Shown here one piece after another: positions 52,273-61,815 of a DNA stretch of 64,000 nt. The notes under the pieces are model-generated. The model worked only from the letters and a program-made list of their open reading frames with translations. It was not told where the DNA came from and did no database searches. How positions within the stretch are numbered: position 1 is the stretch's first letter; every line of letters starts with the position of its first letter. This DNA comes from Desulfobulbus sp. (GTDB lineage Bacteria > Desulfobacterota > Desulfobulbia > Desulfobulbales > Desulfobulbaceae): the NCBI GenBank assembly GCA_009780825.1, contig WQZH01000009.1, forward strand, positions 1 to 64,000. The letters run 5' to 3'. A program made the translations under genes and the position numbers.

Positions 52273-53592
52273 CTAATCGAGGAAAAAGCGAAGTTTTTCC
52301 CGGCGGCTGGAATGTCGCAATCGATTGAGCGCCTTTTTCTCGATTTGCCGTATGCGCTCGCGGGAAACGTTGAATCGCTTACCGATTTCCTCCAGGGTGT
52401 ATTCCGCCTTTTCACCGATACCAAACCGCAGGCGAATGATTTTTTCTTCGCGGTCGGTCAAGGTCGACAGCACTTCGGTCACCCGATGAGCCAGTTCTCT
52501 GTTTTGCACCGCATCATAGGGTGACTCGGATTCTTGATTTTCGAGAAAATCACCCAGAGTCGAATCGTCGTCGCCGACCGGGGTTTCCAAAGAAATGGGC
52601 TCGCGGGAAGCTTCAAGGATGGCCAAGATCTTGTCCATGGGCAAGTCGGTCATCTTGGAGATTTCCACCGGAGTCGGCTCGCGGCCCAATTCCTTCAACA
52701 GCGAATAAAAGGCCTTGAAAAATTGACTCCGCAATTCCAGAAAATGCACCGGCAGACGAATCGTGCGGGTTTTGTCGAGGATGGCCCGGGTGATCGCCTG
52801 ACGAATCCACCAGGAGGCGTAGGTGGAGAACTTGTTGCCTTTTTTGTAGTCAAAACGAAAAACGGCCCGCATCAGGCCGAGATTGCCTTCCTGAATCAGA
52901 TCAGCCAGGGTCAAGCCCTGGTGCATATAACGTTTGGCAATGGAAACCACCAGGCGGAGGTTGGCCCGGATCATTGAATCCTTGGCAAATTCGATCGAGC
53001 GGTTATAGGCTTCAATCTTGGTGTTCAACTCGAACAGTTCGCGTTTTTCCGGGTAGTTCCGGTTGGCGATACTGACGCAATGGCGCATGTAATTGAGTTG
53101 TTGTTTCTTTGGCTTGAGCGTCGGATCGCGGCGTTGCCAGAGATCGATCCGGTCAACCAGCATCTTGATTTCGGACACGCGGGATTGATCCTGCCGGATG
53201 GCATCGATAATGGCATCGAATCCTTCCCGGATCGTCTTGGAATATTTTGCCTCCTCTTCCGGGGTCAGCAGGTCGAATTGCCCCATCTCCCGCAGGTAGG
53301 TCGTGGTGGTTTCCTCGGACTCGTGTTCCTCACTGTCGGGCAGACTGTCGGCAGCCGCCTCGTCGTCACCGCTTTTCTTCCCGGTCCACTCTTCGCCGGA
53401 CAAGGTCTTACGTTTGCCCGATTCTTCCTGGGTAACAATTTCTATATTGTTTTCTCCCAGAAAATCAAAGAGTTCTTCGATGGCTCCGGGATCTTTTATC
53501 TGTTCAGGGAGGAGTTCGTTGAGATGTTGAAAAGTAATGCAGCCTTCATCTTTTCCGGCCTCAAGAAGGTCATTTTTTATCCCAGAGAGCAC
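52273..53592 (-). CDS. RpoD-family sigma factor (439 residues)
   Basis: All core regions are present: an N-terminal 1.1-like segment (CITFQHLNELLPEQIKD), 1.2 (TYLREMGQFDLLTPEEE), 2.1-2.4 (RLVVSIAKRYMHQGLTLADL, STYASWWIRQAITRAI), 3 and 4.2 (VSRERIRQIEKKALNRLRH, ending REKLRFFLD). It directs RNA polymerase to -35/-10 promoters. The region between 1.2 and 2.1 is short, so the protein is about 150 residues shorter than usual primary sigma factors. dnaG is not adjacent; it may be primary or a group-2 sigma. GTG start with AGGAG upstream. Confidence 0.9.
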   Translation of the reverse strand: MLSGIKNDLLEAGKDEGCITFQHLNELLPEQIKDPGAIEELFDFLGENNIEIVTQEESGKRKTLSGEEWTGKKSGDDEAAADSLPDSEEHESEETTTTYLREMGQFDLLTPEEEAKYSKTIREGFDAIIDAIRQDQSRVSEIKMLVDRIDLWQRRDPTLKPKKQQLNYMRHCVSIANRNYPEKRELFELNTKIEAYNRSIEFAKDSMIRANLRLVVSIAKRYMHQGLTLADLIQEGNLGLMRAVFRFDYKKGNKFSTYASWWIRQAITRAILDKTRTIRLPVHFLELRSQFFKAFYSLLKELGREPTPVEISKMTDLPMDKILAILEASREPISLETPVGDDDSTLGDFLENQESESPYDAVQNRELAHRVTEVLSTLTDREEKIIRLRFGIGEKAEYTLEEIGKRFNVSRERIRQIEKKALNRLRHSSRREKLRFFLD

Positions 53593-53776
53593 CGTTTTCT
53601 CCTATCAATTTGCGCGCGGCACAAAGGTTGTAAAAACAAACAGAACTTTTTAAGATACTCTTTCAGAAGAAAAAAGCAATTAGAGAGTGCCTTGCATGCG
53701 AAGAAAGCAGAGACACAGACGTTTCCATTACACGGATAGTGTCAACCACGCCTTCCTATTTCCTTGGATGAACTAA

Positions 53777-55360
53777 ATGAAAAATAATGCGACATTGATA
53801 AGCATTCTCCGACAAAGATCAAGCGGAATTTTACTGCCAATTTTTTCTCTTCCCGGACCGCACGGCATCGGCGATTTAGGGCCGGCTGCCCTGCGGTTCA
53901 TCGATTTTCTCCGCGCCAGCGGGCAGAGCTGCTGGCAGATTCTTCCTCTCGGTCCGGTCAACCCGCTCTTCGGCAATTCCCCCTATATGAGCCCTTCCGC
54001 CTTTGCCGGCTCCCCTCTGCTGATCAGCCCCGACCTGCTGGTTGCCCAGGGACTGGTTCGGGAAGAGGAGATTGAACCGCCGGATTGTTCCGCATACAGC
54101 GTCGACTACGATCGAGTTGCCCGCCACAAGAACAAAATACTCGCCTTGGCCTGGCACCGGTTTCAGCTCCGCCCTGAGCGGCCCGACACCTTGGCATCCT
54201 TTGTCCTGACCCATCCCTGGTGCATCGATTATGCTCTGTTCGTCGCCCTCAAACAGCGATACCAGAACAAGCCATGGTACCACTGGCCAAACGATATCCG
54301 GCAACGCCAACCCGAGGCGATTGCCCTGGCAAAACGCACGATGCAGGAAGAGATCGACGCCGTCGTGTTCGAGCAGTACCTGTTCTTCAGCCAATGGCAA
54401 CAGTTACGGGAATATGCCCACCAGCAGGCAATTCATTTTATTGGTGATCTTCCCATCTATGTGGCGCTGGACAGTTCGGATGTATGGGCCAATCAGGCAA
54501 TTTTTCAGCTCGACAAGGCAACCGGCACCCCAACCGATGTCGCAGGAGTGCCTTCCGATTACTTCAGCGTCACCGGACAGCGTTGGGGTAATCCGCTGTA
54601 CCGTTGGGCAGCCGAAGACAGGATGGTTCGCGACAAACTCTGGAATTGGTGGGAGCAACGCCTGCGGCTTAATTTCATGCTGACCGATACGCTCCGTATC
54701 GATCATTTCCGAGGCTTTTCGGCTTATTGGGCGATTAACGCGGCAGAAGACACCGCCATAAACGGACGCTGGCTGCCGGGACCTGGACAATCGTTTTTTG
54801 AAGAAATGAACCGGCGTTTGGGAGGCATGTCCATCATCGCCGAGGATCTCGGTCTGATCACGCCGGATGTTGTCACATTACGGGACAACCTCGGCTATCC
54901 GGGGATGAAGATCCTGCTCTTTGCCTTTGACGGCGATCCGCAGAACAGTTATCTCCCGTATAATATAGAAAAAAATAGTGTGGTGTATACCGGGACGCAC
55001 GATAACGACACCGCTGTCGGCTGGTTTCTCAATCCCGATGTCGTCCGGGAAAGCAAACAACGGGCCAAACGGTTCAGCAACCGGAGCGACGACCATGCCG
55101 GTTCCTTCCACCAGGAATTGATCCATCTGGCCTTGTCCTCGCCCGCCAATCTCGCGATCTTGCCGATGCAGGACGTGCTTGGGTTCGGCAACGATTGCCG
55201 GTTGAACATTCCCGGCGTTCCCGCCAACAACTGGCAGTGGCGTTGCGGCGGGCAATATATCAACGGTGGCATCGCAGCCTGGCTGCACGACCTTGCCCAA
55301 CTGTTCGGCAGACTGCCGCCGACAGTTGACCGCCAGGCTGAAACCTTTCAGAATCCGTGA
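53777..55360 (+). CDS. malQ: 4-alpha-glucanotransferase (amylomaltase)
   Basis: The 527-residue GH77 enzyme has SSGILLPIFSLPGPHGIGD, WQILPLGP, LRIDHFRGF with the nucleophile Asp, AEDLGLITPDV with the acid/base Glu, and GTHDNDTAVGW. It transfers alpha-1,4-glucan segments between chains, serving glycogen and maltodextrin metabolism. It is alone on its strand, with no other glycogen gene in the window. Confidence 0.96.
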   Translation: MKNNATLISILRQRSSGILLPIFSLPGPHGIGDLGPAALRFIDFLRASGQSCWQILPLGPVNPLFGNSPYMSPSAFAGSPLLISPDLLVAQGLVREEEIEPPDCSAYSVDYDRVARHKNKILALAWHRFQLRPERPDTLASFVLTHPWCIDYALFVALKQRYQNKPWYHWPNDIRQRQPEAIALAKRTMQEEIDAVVFEQYLFFSQWQQLREYAHQQAIHFIGDLPIYVALDSSDVWANQAIFQLDKATGTPTDVAGVPSDYFSVTGQRWGNPLYRWAAEDRMVRDKLWNWWEQRLRLNFMLTDTLRIDHFRGFSAYWAINAAEDTAINGRWLPGPGQSFFEEMNRRLGGMSIIAEDLGLITPDVVTLRDNLGYPGMKILLFAFDGDPQNSYLPYNIEKNSVVYTGTHDNDTAVGWFLNPDVVRESKQRAKRFSNRSDDHAGSFHQELIHLALSSPANLAILPMQDVLGFGNDCRLNIPGVPANNWQWRCGGQYINGGIAAWLHDLAQLFGRLPPTVDRQAETFQNP

Positions 55361-55448
55361 GGTATCAGGAATGGAGGCGGCCTCGGCATTCTCCTTCCCG
55401 TCTGCATCGATGTGCCACTATCGGGAGATGCGAGACTCTTGAGCGCCC

Positions 55449-55496
55449 AAAAAAAGCGCGGCGCAATCCGCCGTTGTGGCTGACCTTGCGCCGCGC
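55449..55496 (-). terminator. Rho-independent terminator of the membrane protein gene
   Basis: A perfect 11-bp stem, GCGCGGCGCAA (55456-55466) with TTGCGCCGCGC (55486-55496), 19-base loop, followed on the minus strand by seven T residues (55449-55455). Confidence 0.75.
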
Positions 55497-55551
55497 ATGA
55501 CCATCGATCTCAGGGCATCATCTGTACGCGGTCTACGATAGTGGACTGAGT

Positions 55552-56496
55552 TCAGGATGATGCCGGGGTGGTCGTCGTGTCTGCCGGCTTCGGGCCGAAT
55601 ATTTCGTTTTTCCCTTTTTCGTACAGTTCCTGAAACTTCGATGAGGCCGCGCACAGCGTGTCATACAGGTCGACTTTAAGAACCGTTGTGGGGGCGACTT
55701 CCATGAAGGAGACCATCATCTTCACCAGGATGTAGCTGTCGATAAAGGCGAATTTGACCGCCAGGGCGATCAGGCAGGCAACCAGGAAACCGAGATAGCC
55801 CGGCAAGCCAAACAGTTTGCACAGCAGCCCCAGAACAATGAAGGCCACCAGCGTGACGGCAACCAGGAGGCCGACAACCAGCGCGGTGGTTTTGGCGGCG
55901 TCGCTCAAAAGTTTTTTCCAATTCTCAGCGTAGATGACCACGCCGTCCGCCGCGCTTTTGAACGCGCCCTGGTCGCGCTTGTAAAAGCTGTATCCGAGAC
56001 AACACTCGTCAATGTAGCCCACGGAAATGTCGATAAAAAGTTTTCCCACCTTCATCAGCGAATCTATGCCGGGGATGAAATCCAAGGCGTTTCCCGCACT
56101 TTGGAGATAGCCCTGCAACTGTTTCACCGCGCCCGCCACAAGTTTGTCCACCGCGAAATAAACGTTTGAAGTCGCGAACCGCTCGGTCACTATTTTTTTG
56201 CCGTAGGCGACCTGATCGTCGGGGATATGTCCGGTCACCACCGCCTCCGCTATCACGGCTATATGCCCGGCCTTGACCAGATAGCCGACATACTGCATCA
56301 ACAGAAAGCGGACGACCCCGGTCGCAGCCAGCCACACGAGCAACAGGATGCCGGTGACGCCGCTTGAGCCGAAAAGCCAGCCCAGTCCCATCAAAACCGC
56401 GAGGAGCGCGGCGGAAATCGCCACCGCAAGGGCGCCGAGCGTCAGTTTAGCCATGCAAAATGGCATGGTTTTTCTATAGATTTCTCCAGCTTCCAT
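55552..56496 (-). CDS. Multi-spanning membrane protein, unknown function
   Basis: The 314-residue product has about five hydrophobic segments (roughly residues 17-42, 47-70, 200-222, 226-250 and a weaker one near 150), and a Thr/Ser-rich tail. It matches no family I can name. AAGGAGGG before the ATG and a strong terminator downstream mark it as a real single-gene unit. Confidence 0.7.
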   Translation of the reverse strand: MEAGEIYRKTMPFCMAKLTLGALAVAISAALLAVLMGLGWLFGSSGVTGILLLVWLAATGVVRFLLMQYVGYLVKAGHIAVIAEAVVTGHIPDDQVAYGKKIVTERFATSNVYFAVDKLVAGAVKQLQGYLQSAGNALDFIPGIDSLMKVGKLFIDISVGYIDECCLGYSFYKRDQGAFKSAADGVVIYAENWKKLLSDAAKTTALVVGLLVAVTLVAFIVLGLLCKLFGLPGYLGFLVACLIALAVKFAFIDSYILVKMMVSFMEVAPTTVLKVDLYDTLCAASSKFQELYEKGKNEIFGPKPADTTTTPASS

Positions 56497-56748
56497 GATT
56501 CAGCCCTCCTTGCATGTTGGTTTGCAGATTTGACCCCTCTCACCCAACGCATTTTCCCCTGGCCGCTGTACGCATCATCCCGGCATGCCCCAATGCCACC
56601 CCTTCCCTGCGCTGTTCTGCCGCCCCGAAGCGGAGAGATACGGGGCAAAAGCACCGCAACGCCATGGTCCATCTTATTAAAAATCTTCCTTAATGTTGTT
56701 TTTTATTATGCCGTAGTTGCGCAAAAAAAGCCATAAATTCTGATAGAT

Positions 56749-57363
56749 TCATTGGCCGCGCTCGCCGCGTTTTTGCTCTTGATCGAGAATCCAGTGCGCA
56801 GCCGCAGCAAGATCCTCGGCCACGTAAGCCGGTTGGATTGTCTGTCCGGGACCGATGTAGTCAAGATCGCCGCGACCGTAACCGGTCAGCACCAACAGGG
56901 AGGTCGCTCCGGCCGCGGCACCACAGCGCAGGTCTGACCAGCGATCACCGACCATGTAGGAACGGCCGAGGTCAAGCCCTATCTCGCGGGCCGCCTGTTC
57001 AAGCAACCCGGTCTTGGGCTTGCGACAGGAACAATCCTGGCGGTATCGTTCTTCCTTGGCTTCGGGATGATGCGGGCACACATACAAACCGTCGATCCGG
57101 GCTCCGGCCAAGGCAAGAAGCCGCACCATCTCCGCATGAACCGCATCGAGCAGCGAGGCAGGGAAATAGCCCCGGGCCAACCCGGATTGATTGGTCACCA
57201 CCACCACCGGCAGACCATGTTCGTTGAAAAGACGAATCGCCTGGCCGACTCCCGGCAACAGGTGGAATCGGCTTAAATGGTTGATATATCCCATCTGTTC
57301 GTTGATGGTGCCATCCCGGTCGAGAAAAACCGCAACCCGCAGGCTCCGCTGTTCGGTCATCAT
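56749..57363 (-). CDS. gmhB: D-glycero-beta-D-manno-heptose 1,7-bisphosphate 7-phosphatase
   Basis: A 204-residue HAD phosphatase: AVFLDRDGTINEQMGYI, VVVTNQSGLARGYF, the zinc loop CPHHPEAKEERYRQDCSCRKP and MVGDRWSDLRCG. It removes the 7-phosphate from heptose bisphosphate in the ADP-heptose route for LPS core. It is coupled to waaF, whose stop overlaps its start. Two adjacent ATG codons (57363, 57360) can start it. Confidence 0.95.
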   Translation of the reverse strand: MMTEQRSLRVAVFLDRDGTINEQMGYINHLSRFHLLPGVGQAIRLFNEHGLPVVVVTNQSGLARGYFPASLLDAVHAEMVRLLALAGARIDGLYVCPHHPEAKEERYRQDCSCRKPKTGLLEQAAREIGLDLGRSYMVGDRWSDLRCGAAAGATSLLVLTGYGRGDLDYIGPGQTIQPAYVAEDLAAAAHWILDQEQKRGERGQ

Positions 57364-58424
57364 GCCTCCGCCAGGATGCGCAGGACAGCCTGCCCCACCT
57401 CGCCGCTGTCAATCAGTCGCATGCAACGAAAATGTTTCTCCGGGCAAAGGCTCTTCTTGCAGGGGCTGCAGGGCAATGGTTTGCGGATCACCACCGCGTT
57501 GTCCGAAAAGGGGCCGGTGGCGATGTGGTCGGTGGAACCAAAAATGGCGACCAATGGCGTGTGCAGGGCAGCGGCCACGTGCATCAGACCAGAGTCATTG
57601 GTGACAAAGACATCGCATTCACCAATCAGGGCCATGGCTTCAATCAGGCTGGTGGCACCGGTGAGGTCGATCATCCGTGAGGCCGCCTCCATGCCGGCGG
57701 ATTCCTTGATGGCCGCGGCGGTTTTGCGATCGGCCGTACTGCCAAAGAGCACAATGCAACATCGGGTGCGCTGGCACAGGATACGGGCCAGCTCGGCAAA
57801 TTTATCCGCTGGCCAGCGTTTTGCCGGACCAAAGGCGGCACTGGGATTAAAACCGATCACCGGCACCTTGCCCGGATGCGAGCCGGTGTATTCGCTGAGC
57901 AGACGCCTGGCAGTCTCGATCTGTTCGCCCTGGATGAACAGCTCCAGTGCGTTGACAGCAGGCTGCAATCCCAGGCCCTGCATGATCCGCTGGTAATAAT
58001 TAACCTCATGTTTTTTGTTCAATTCATTGATTTTCTGAACCGCGTGCGTTAGCAGGAGCCCTCTGCCGTCGGTCGCATACCCACCGCGTACCGGGATGCC
58101 GGCCAGCAGAGCGATCAAGGCCGCCTCAAAGGCGTTCTGCAGGAGGATGGCGCAATCAAACCGCTCTTGCCGCAACTCGCTGACTAGGCGCAGCATGCCT
58201 CGCAGCCCCTTGTGGCGTCCCTTTTTGTCATAGAGGATTAATCGATCAACCCGGGGGCTGTAACGGAACACATCGCTCACCCACGGGTGGACCAACATCA
58301 CGATCTCGCTTTCCGGGAAATTTTCCCGGATGGTTCGCACCGCCGGTGTGGTCATCACCGCATCGCCAATCCAATTGGTCGACCGGACCAGAATCTTCTG
58401 CGGATGCTGCGGCCAAGGCTTCAT
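57360..58424 (-). CDS. waaF: LPS heptosyltransferase II
   Basis: A 354-residue GT9 enzyme: ILVRSTNWIGDAVMTTPAVR at the N-terminus, IGFNPSAAFGPAKRWPADKF and VTNDSGLMHVAAAL and CPEKHFRCM near the end are diagnostic. It adds the second heptose to the inner core of LPS at the cytoplasmic face. Its ATG overlaps the YcaO gene stop (ATGA), and gmhB follows directly, so heptose synthesis and transfer are co-expressed. Confidence 0.95.
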   Translation of the reverse strand: MKPWPQHPQKILVRSTNWIGDAVMTTPAVRTIRENFPESEIVMLVHPWVSDVFRYSPRVDRLILYDKKGRHKGLRGMLRLVSELRQERFDCAILLQNAFEAALIALLAGIPVRGGYATDGRGLLLTHAVQKINELNKKHEVNYYQRIMQGLGLQPAVNALELFIQGEQIETARRLLSEYTGSHPGKVPVIGFNPSAAFGPAKRWPADKFAELARILCQRTRCCIVLFGSTADRKTAAAIKESAGMEAASRMIDLTGATSLIEAMALIGECDVFVTNDSGLMHVAAALHTPLVAIFGSTDHIATGPFSDNAVVIRKPLPCSPCKKSLCPEKHFRCMRLIDSGEVGQAVLRILAEA

Positions 58425-60193
58425 GGCACCCTCCCATCAGCATCCGGAACTGTCTCTGCCAAAAGGGCTGCCAACCGTTCGGCGGCAAAACCAATGGTCA
58501 CGTCCTGGGATAAGGCAATTTCATAGTTGGCAATGGCTGCTTTCCGTTCGCCCAGCCGTTCCAGATTGAGAGCCAGATTGGCGTAGTCGATGGCCGAAAC
58601 CGGATTGAGTTCCACAGCCCGGCGAAAATGATCCACGGCCTGACCATGGCGACCGATCTTGTAGCAGCAGACTCCCAAGGCGTTGTGGATATCCGGCCGC
58701 TCCTCATCGTAGCGCAACCCTTGGGCGAGCACGTCAATCGCCTCCTCGTACCGGCCAAGGTCACGCAGGCATGAGCCCCGGTAGGAACATAAATAGGGCA
58801 GGTCTTCCAGGGCCGGATGCAGGAAGAACGCCTGGGTAAAACAGATCAAGGCCGCTTCGGCATCCCCTTGCTCATACAGATGGCGTCCTCGGTAGAAGTG
58901 GAGATAGTAAGCATCGGGAAGCACTTTTTGCATGTCGGCCAGTTTAGCGTCCAGCGCGTCGCCCTCCAAAAGGTCAGCCGCCAGTTTGGCAGCGAACAGA
59001 GCGGCGTTGTCCCCCATGGCCCGTTCGCGGAAATGGGCACCCGGAATGATGGTGTAGACCGCCGGAATTTCCAGTTCGGGGTGAGTGGTATCGATCACCA
59101 GCACATCCAGATTACGCCGTTTGAGCGCAGCCACGCAGTTGTTCACTTCCTGGAAGATGTCCTCAGCTTGCAAATCAGCCATCTCATCCAGGCGGATGGA
59201 GCGGTCGCTGTTGAGCACATAGCCGACTTCGTTCAAACTAAGCGGTTTGGGCAGGCCGCTGGCCACATAATTCGAACCGCTGTTGAAATCGCCGGCCAGT
59301 TGCGCCACCTCGGTGAGGGCTCGAATCAGGGCCTTGGTGGCGCCGGGTGTGGTCCCGGCGGTGTAGACGATCTCGCTTTGCTCAGGAAAGGTGGCCGGGT
59401 CCCAGGCCAGGGCGCCGACCGTGGGGATGCCGGTATCAAGCGAGAAGTCACGGAGATGGAGATCGATACCGTTGCGGCTGAACTTGGCCAGCAGTTCCCG
59501 GGCCACCGGATCAGTGATCGAAGCGGGGTCGATGGCTGGGGTAACGATCCGATCACGGGTGATCAGGGCACAGACATGGCGCTCCATCACCTCGCTGATG
59601 CCTTGGAGCGTTGCCTCCTCATAGGTGTTGCCCGCAGATGGCCCATTGAACTCGTTGATGGCGTAAAACCAGGAAAAAGGCACCAGGACCGGCATGTTGT
59701 CGGCAAGGCGGAGCGCCCAGGTCCAGCGTAACGGCAAACCGGCCAGCAACTGCCGGAGCAGCGCGGGCAACAAGGTGTGATCATGGACCGATTGCAACAG
59801 GGCCTCGATTGGCAGGACCGGGCAGCCTCGGGATTCCATGGCAGCGTAATCGCCAATCAGAAAATTATCTTCCCGGCGCAGAAAACTGAAGAAACTGAAC
59901 CGTTCCCCCAATTCCATGCAGGCGCTGGCCCTCGCCTGCTCCGGAGTCGAGCCCTTACCCATCTGCTTCTTGTTGCCGATGATCCGCAGCGCATCCTCCC
60001 CGCACATTGAAAAATACACAGGGATGTCAAGGCGGCCGGTATCGATGCGGCGGATATCCTTAAGCACATCAAGGCGGGTGGCGCGCAACCGTTCCTGAAA
60101 ACGGGCCACGGTCTCCTCGGGGGAGCAGGCCTTGTCCTGATCATAGGTATACTGTTTTGGGCATGGGCCCAACATGATGATTTTTTTCTTCAT
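58421..60193 (-). CDS. YcaO-domain protein with C-terminal TPR repeats
   Basis: A 590-residue protein. Residues about 60-390 are a YcaO domain: STPEQARASACMELGERFS and ISEVMERHVCA carry the Glu residues that bind Mg-ATP, followed by ALIRALTEVAQLAGD. Residues about 445-580 are three to four TPR repeats (YLHFYRGRHLYEQGDAEAAL, NALGVCCYKIGRHGQAVDHF, YANLALNLERLGERKAAI). YcaO proteins phosphorylate amide backbones or aid RimO in S12 methylthiolation. No precursor peptide, TfuA or E1-like partner is near. It is coupled to waaF. AGGAATT precedes the ATG. Confidence 0.88.
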   Translation of the reverse strand: MKKKIIMLGPCPKQYTYDQDKACSPEETVARFQERLRATRLDVLKDIRRIDTGRLDIPVYFSMCGEDALRIIGNKKQMGKGSTPEQARASACMELGERFSFFSFLRREDNFLIGDYAAMESRGCPVLPIEALLQSVHDHTLLPALLRQLLAGLPLRWTWALRLADNMPVLVPFSWFYAINEFNGPSAGNTYEEATLQGISEVMERHVCALITRDRIVTPAIDPASITDPVARELLAKFSRNGIDLHLRDFSLDTGIPTVGALAWDPATFPEQSEIVYTAGTTPGATKALIRALTEVAQLAGDFNSGSNYVASGLPKPLSLNEVGYVLNSDRSIRLDEMADLQAEDIFQEVNNCVAALKRRNLDVLVIDTTHPELEIPAVYTIIPGAHFRERAMGDNAALFAAKLAADLLEGDALDAKLADMQKVLPDAYYLHFYRGRHLYEQGDAEAALICFTQAFFLHPALEDLPYLCSYRGSCLRDLGRYEEAIDVLAQGLRYDEERPDIHNALGVCCYKIGRHGQAVDHFRRAVELNPVSAIDYANLALNLERLGERKAAIANYEIALSQDVTIGFAAERLAALLAETVPDADGRVP

Positions 60194-60209
60194 AATTCCT
60201 GTCCCATGC

Positions 60210-60806
60210 CTATCGGGCACCGGGAAAATCCTTTGTCTGTCGTCCACACCCTGTCGACACGTCTATCTCCTGAGAGTACTCTCCATTTTCAGATAACCGC
60301 GCGGCAATCCTGTCCAGGCGCTGCCGCCACGACACCCCCCGCGGCGTCAGGAGCAAACGCCTTGCCGCGGGCGGCTGGTGTTCGATCAGGATCTCCAGCC
60401 GCTCTGCAGGGGTCATCCCACCCAGCCGATCCGGCCACTCAACCACGCAGACAACCGGCTGGTCAAAGAAGTCAAGCAATCCGGCCGTCTCGATCTCCTC
60501 TTCCTGGTCGAGCCGATACAAATCCATGTGCACCACCGGCAGACGCCCCGCATATTCGTGCACCAGGGCAAACGATGGGCTGGACACGTATTGGTCGTCG
60601 CCGACACCCAAGGCCTTGGCGAGTGCCTGAGTCAAGGTGGTTTTGCCAGCCCCGAGGTTTCCCGACAGCAGGAGCACATCGCTGGCGACCAGTACCTCTG
60701 CGAGATTTTGGACCAGAGGCGTCAAATCCTCGGGGCAGGCGCATGTTATAGCCAGCGTGTCGATCACGCCTTGTATCTGTCGATGTTGCCTGTTGTTTTG
60801 GCGCAT
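60210..60806 (-). CDS. tsaE: tRNA threonylcarbamoyladenosine ATPase TsaE
   Basis: A 198-residue protein with the P-loop SGNLGAGKTTLTQALAKALG, SPSFALVHEYAG and MDLYRLD and EWPDRLG, all diagnostic. It powers the TsaBD complex that makes t6A37 in ANN-decoding tRNAs. The C-terminal 45 residues extend beyond the usual length. It begins 107 bp after rlmH and ends 16 bp before the YcaO gene. Confidence 0.94.
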   Translation of the reverse strand: MRQNNRQHRQIQGVIDTLAITCACPEDLTPLVQNLAEVLVASDVLLLSGNLGAGKTTLTQALAKALGVGDDQYVSSPSFALVHEYAGRLPVVHMDLYRLDQEEEIETAGLLDFFDQPVVCVVEWPDRLGGMTPAERLEILIEHQPPAARRLLLTPRGVSWRQRLDRIAARLSENGEYSQEIDVSTGCGRQTKDFPGAR

Positions 60807-60913
60807 CTCCGATGAGCGTATCTGTGGTAGGACGAAACAAAAAAAACAAGCGCGTCGAGTGAATGCCTGCACTGTGCAGTGCGATATCCCGGAAACAGGC
60901 CGGACCGCAACTG

Positions 60914-61381
60914 TTATTTGTGGTATTTCTGCCCGGCCTTGATGGTGCAGGCCCGGTACAGTTGCTCCAGCAAAATCAGCCGGGTCATCTCGTGGGTAAA
61001 GGTCAGTCGGGAAAGCGACATGACCACATCCACCTTCGTCAGGAGTGAATGATGCAACCCCAGGTGGCCCCCGATCAAAAAACAGACAACACCAATACCC
61101 CGCTCTTCCCATTGGGTCAACAATTCTGCCAATTCGTGGGAATCCGGCGATATTCCTCCTGGGTCAAGCGCCACGCGCAAATCAGCGGCGGCAGCCTGTT
61201 CCAAGAGTTGTACCGCTTCGGCACTCTTGATCATCTCGTCTGGATCCTTGCGCCCATGACGTTCCCTGAGTATCGGGAGCGCCACCGGGAGAAAGCGGCC
61301 GAGCCGATTGGCATAATCGTGGATACCGGCATCGAGATACGGCTCCCTGGTTTTACCGACCAAAGGGATGAGCAATCTCAT
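60914..61381 (-). CDS. rlmH: 23S rRNA (pseudouridine1915-N3)-methyltransferase RlmH
   Basis: A 155-residue SPOUT enzyme ending RLILLEQLYRACTIKAGQ-YHK, the family C-terminus, with ALDPGG and CFLIGGHLGL as the knot motifs. The usual IGGADGL reads IGGHLGL here, a mild variation that keeps the glycines. It methylates pseudouridine 1915 in helix 69. Its start overlaps the ykgJ stop by four bases. Confidence 0.93.
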   Translation of the reverse strand: MRLLIPLVGKTREPYLDAGIHDYANRLGRFLPVALPILRERHGRKDPDEMIKSAEAVQLLEQAAAADLRVALDPGGISPDSHELAELLTQWEERGIGVVCFLIGGHLGLHHSLLTKVDVVMSLSRLTFTHEMTRLILLEQLYRACTIKAGQKYHK

Positions 61382-61812
61382 GGATCAAACTTCTCTGCAT
61401 TGTTTTGAGCGAGCAATGCCTGAACTATCCGGCAGAACTCGGCGTATGTCACCCCTGGCACGAACCCTCGGCAGGAGGAAGTGATTGTCCGGAAGTTATC
61501 CTCTTCAGCCATCATACTCGGATGCAGCGGCCATTGCCGGCATCGCCAGGGGCGGCCTTCATGCACCGTACAGCCACATTCCGGATGGTAGAAAATGCAA
61601 TGACCGTCACGGGTTTGCATCTGCACTACTGAGCCGGTGATCCGCCAATACCGCCTGGACACCTCCTCGCGGCTCATTTTCAAGGCCGCGACCATTCTGT
61701 CCTGATCCCGCTGATCAAGCGACACCGTGGTCTCGCCATGGCAGCAGAAACCGCAACGGGCGCAGACAAAGATATCGCTCACTTGAACCGGTTGCTGTCG
61801 ATCATCATTCAT
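61378..61812 (-). CDS. YkgJ-family cysteine cluster protein
   Basis: A 144-residue protein with CARCGFCCHGE near the N-terminus, CIFYHPECGCTVHEGRPWRC in the middle and a late Cys in TSSCRGF; this is the CxxCxxCC...C...C pattern of the YkgJ/UPF0153 family, thought to bind Zn or an Fe-S cluster. Function unknown. It leads the minus-strand run ykgJ-rlmH-tsaE. Confidence 0.87.
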   Translation of the reverse strand: MNDDRQQPVQVSDIFVCARCGFCCHGETTVSLDQRDQDRMVAALKMSREEVSRRYWRITGSVVQMQTRDGHCIFYHPECGCTVHEGRPWRCRQWPLHPSMMAEEDNFRTITSSCRGFVPGVTYAEFCRIVQALLAQNNAEKFDP

Positions 61813-61815
61813 AGC

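Noticed and set aside
58421..60193. RiPP (thiazole/oxazole peptide) biosynthetic cluster around the YcaO gene
   Set aside because: No precursor peptide, E1-like partner, dehydrogenase or transporter is close; neighbours are LPS and RNA-modification genes, and the C-terminus lacks a PxPxP end.
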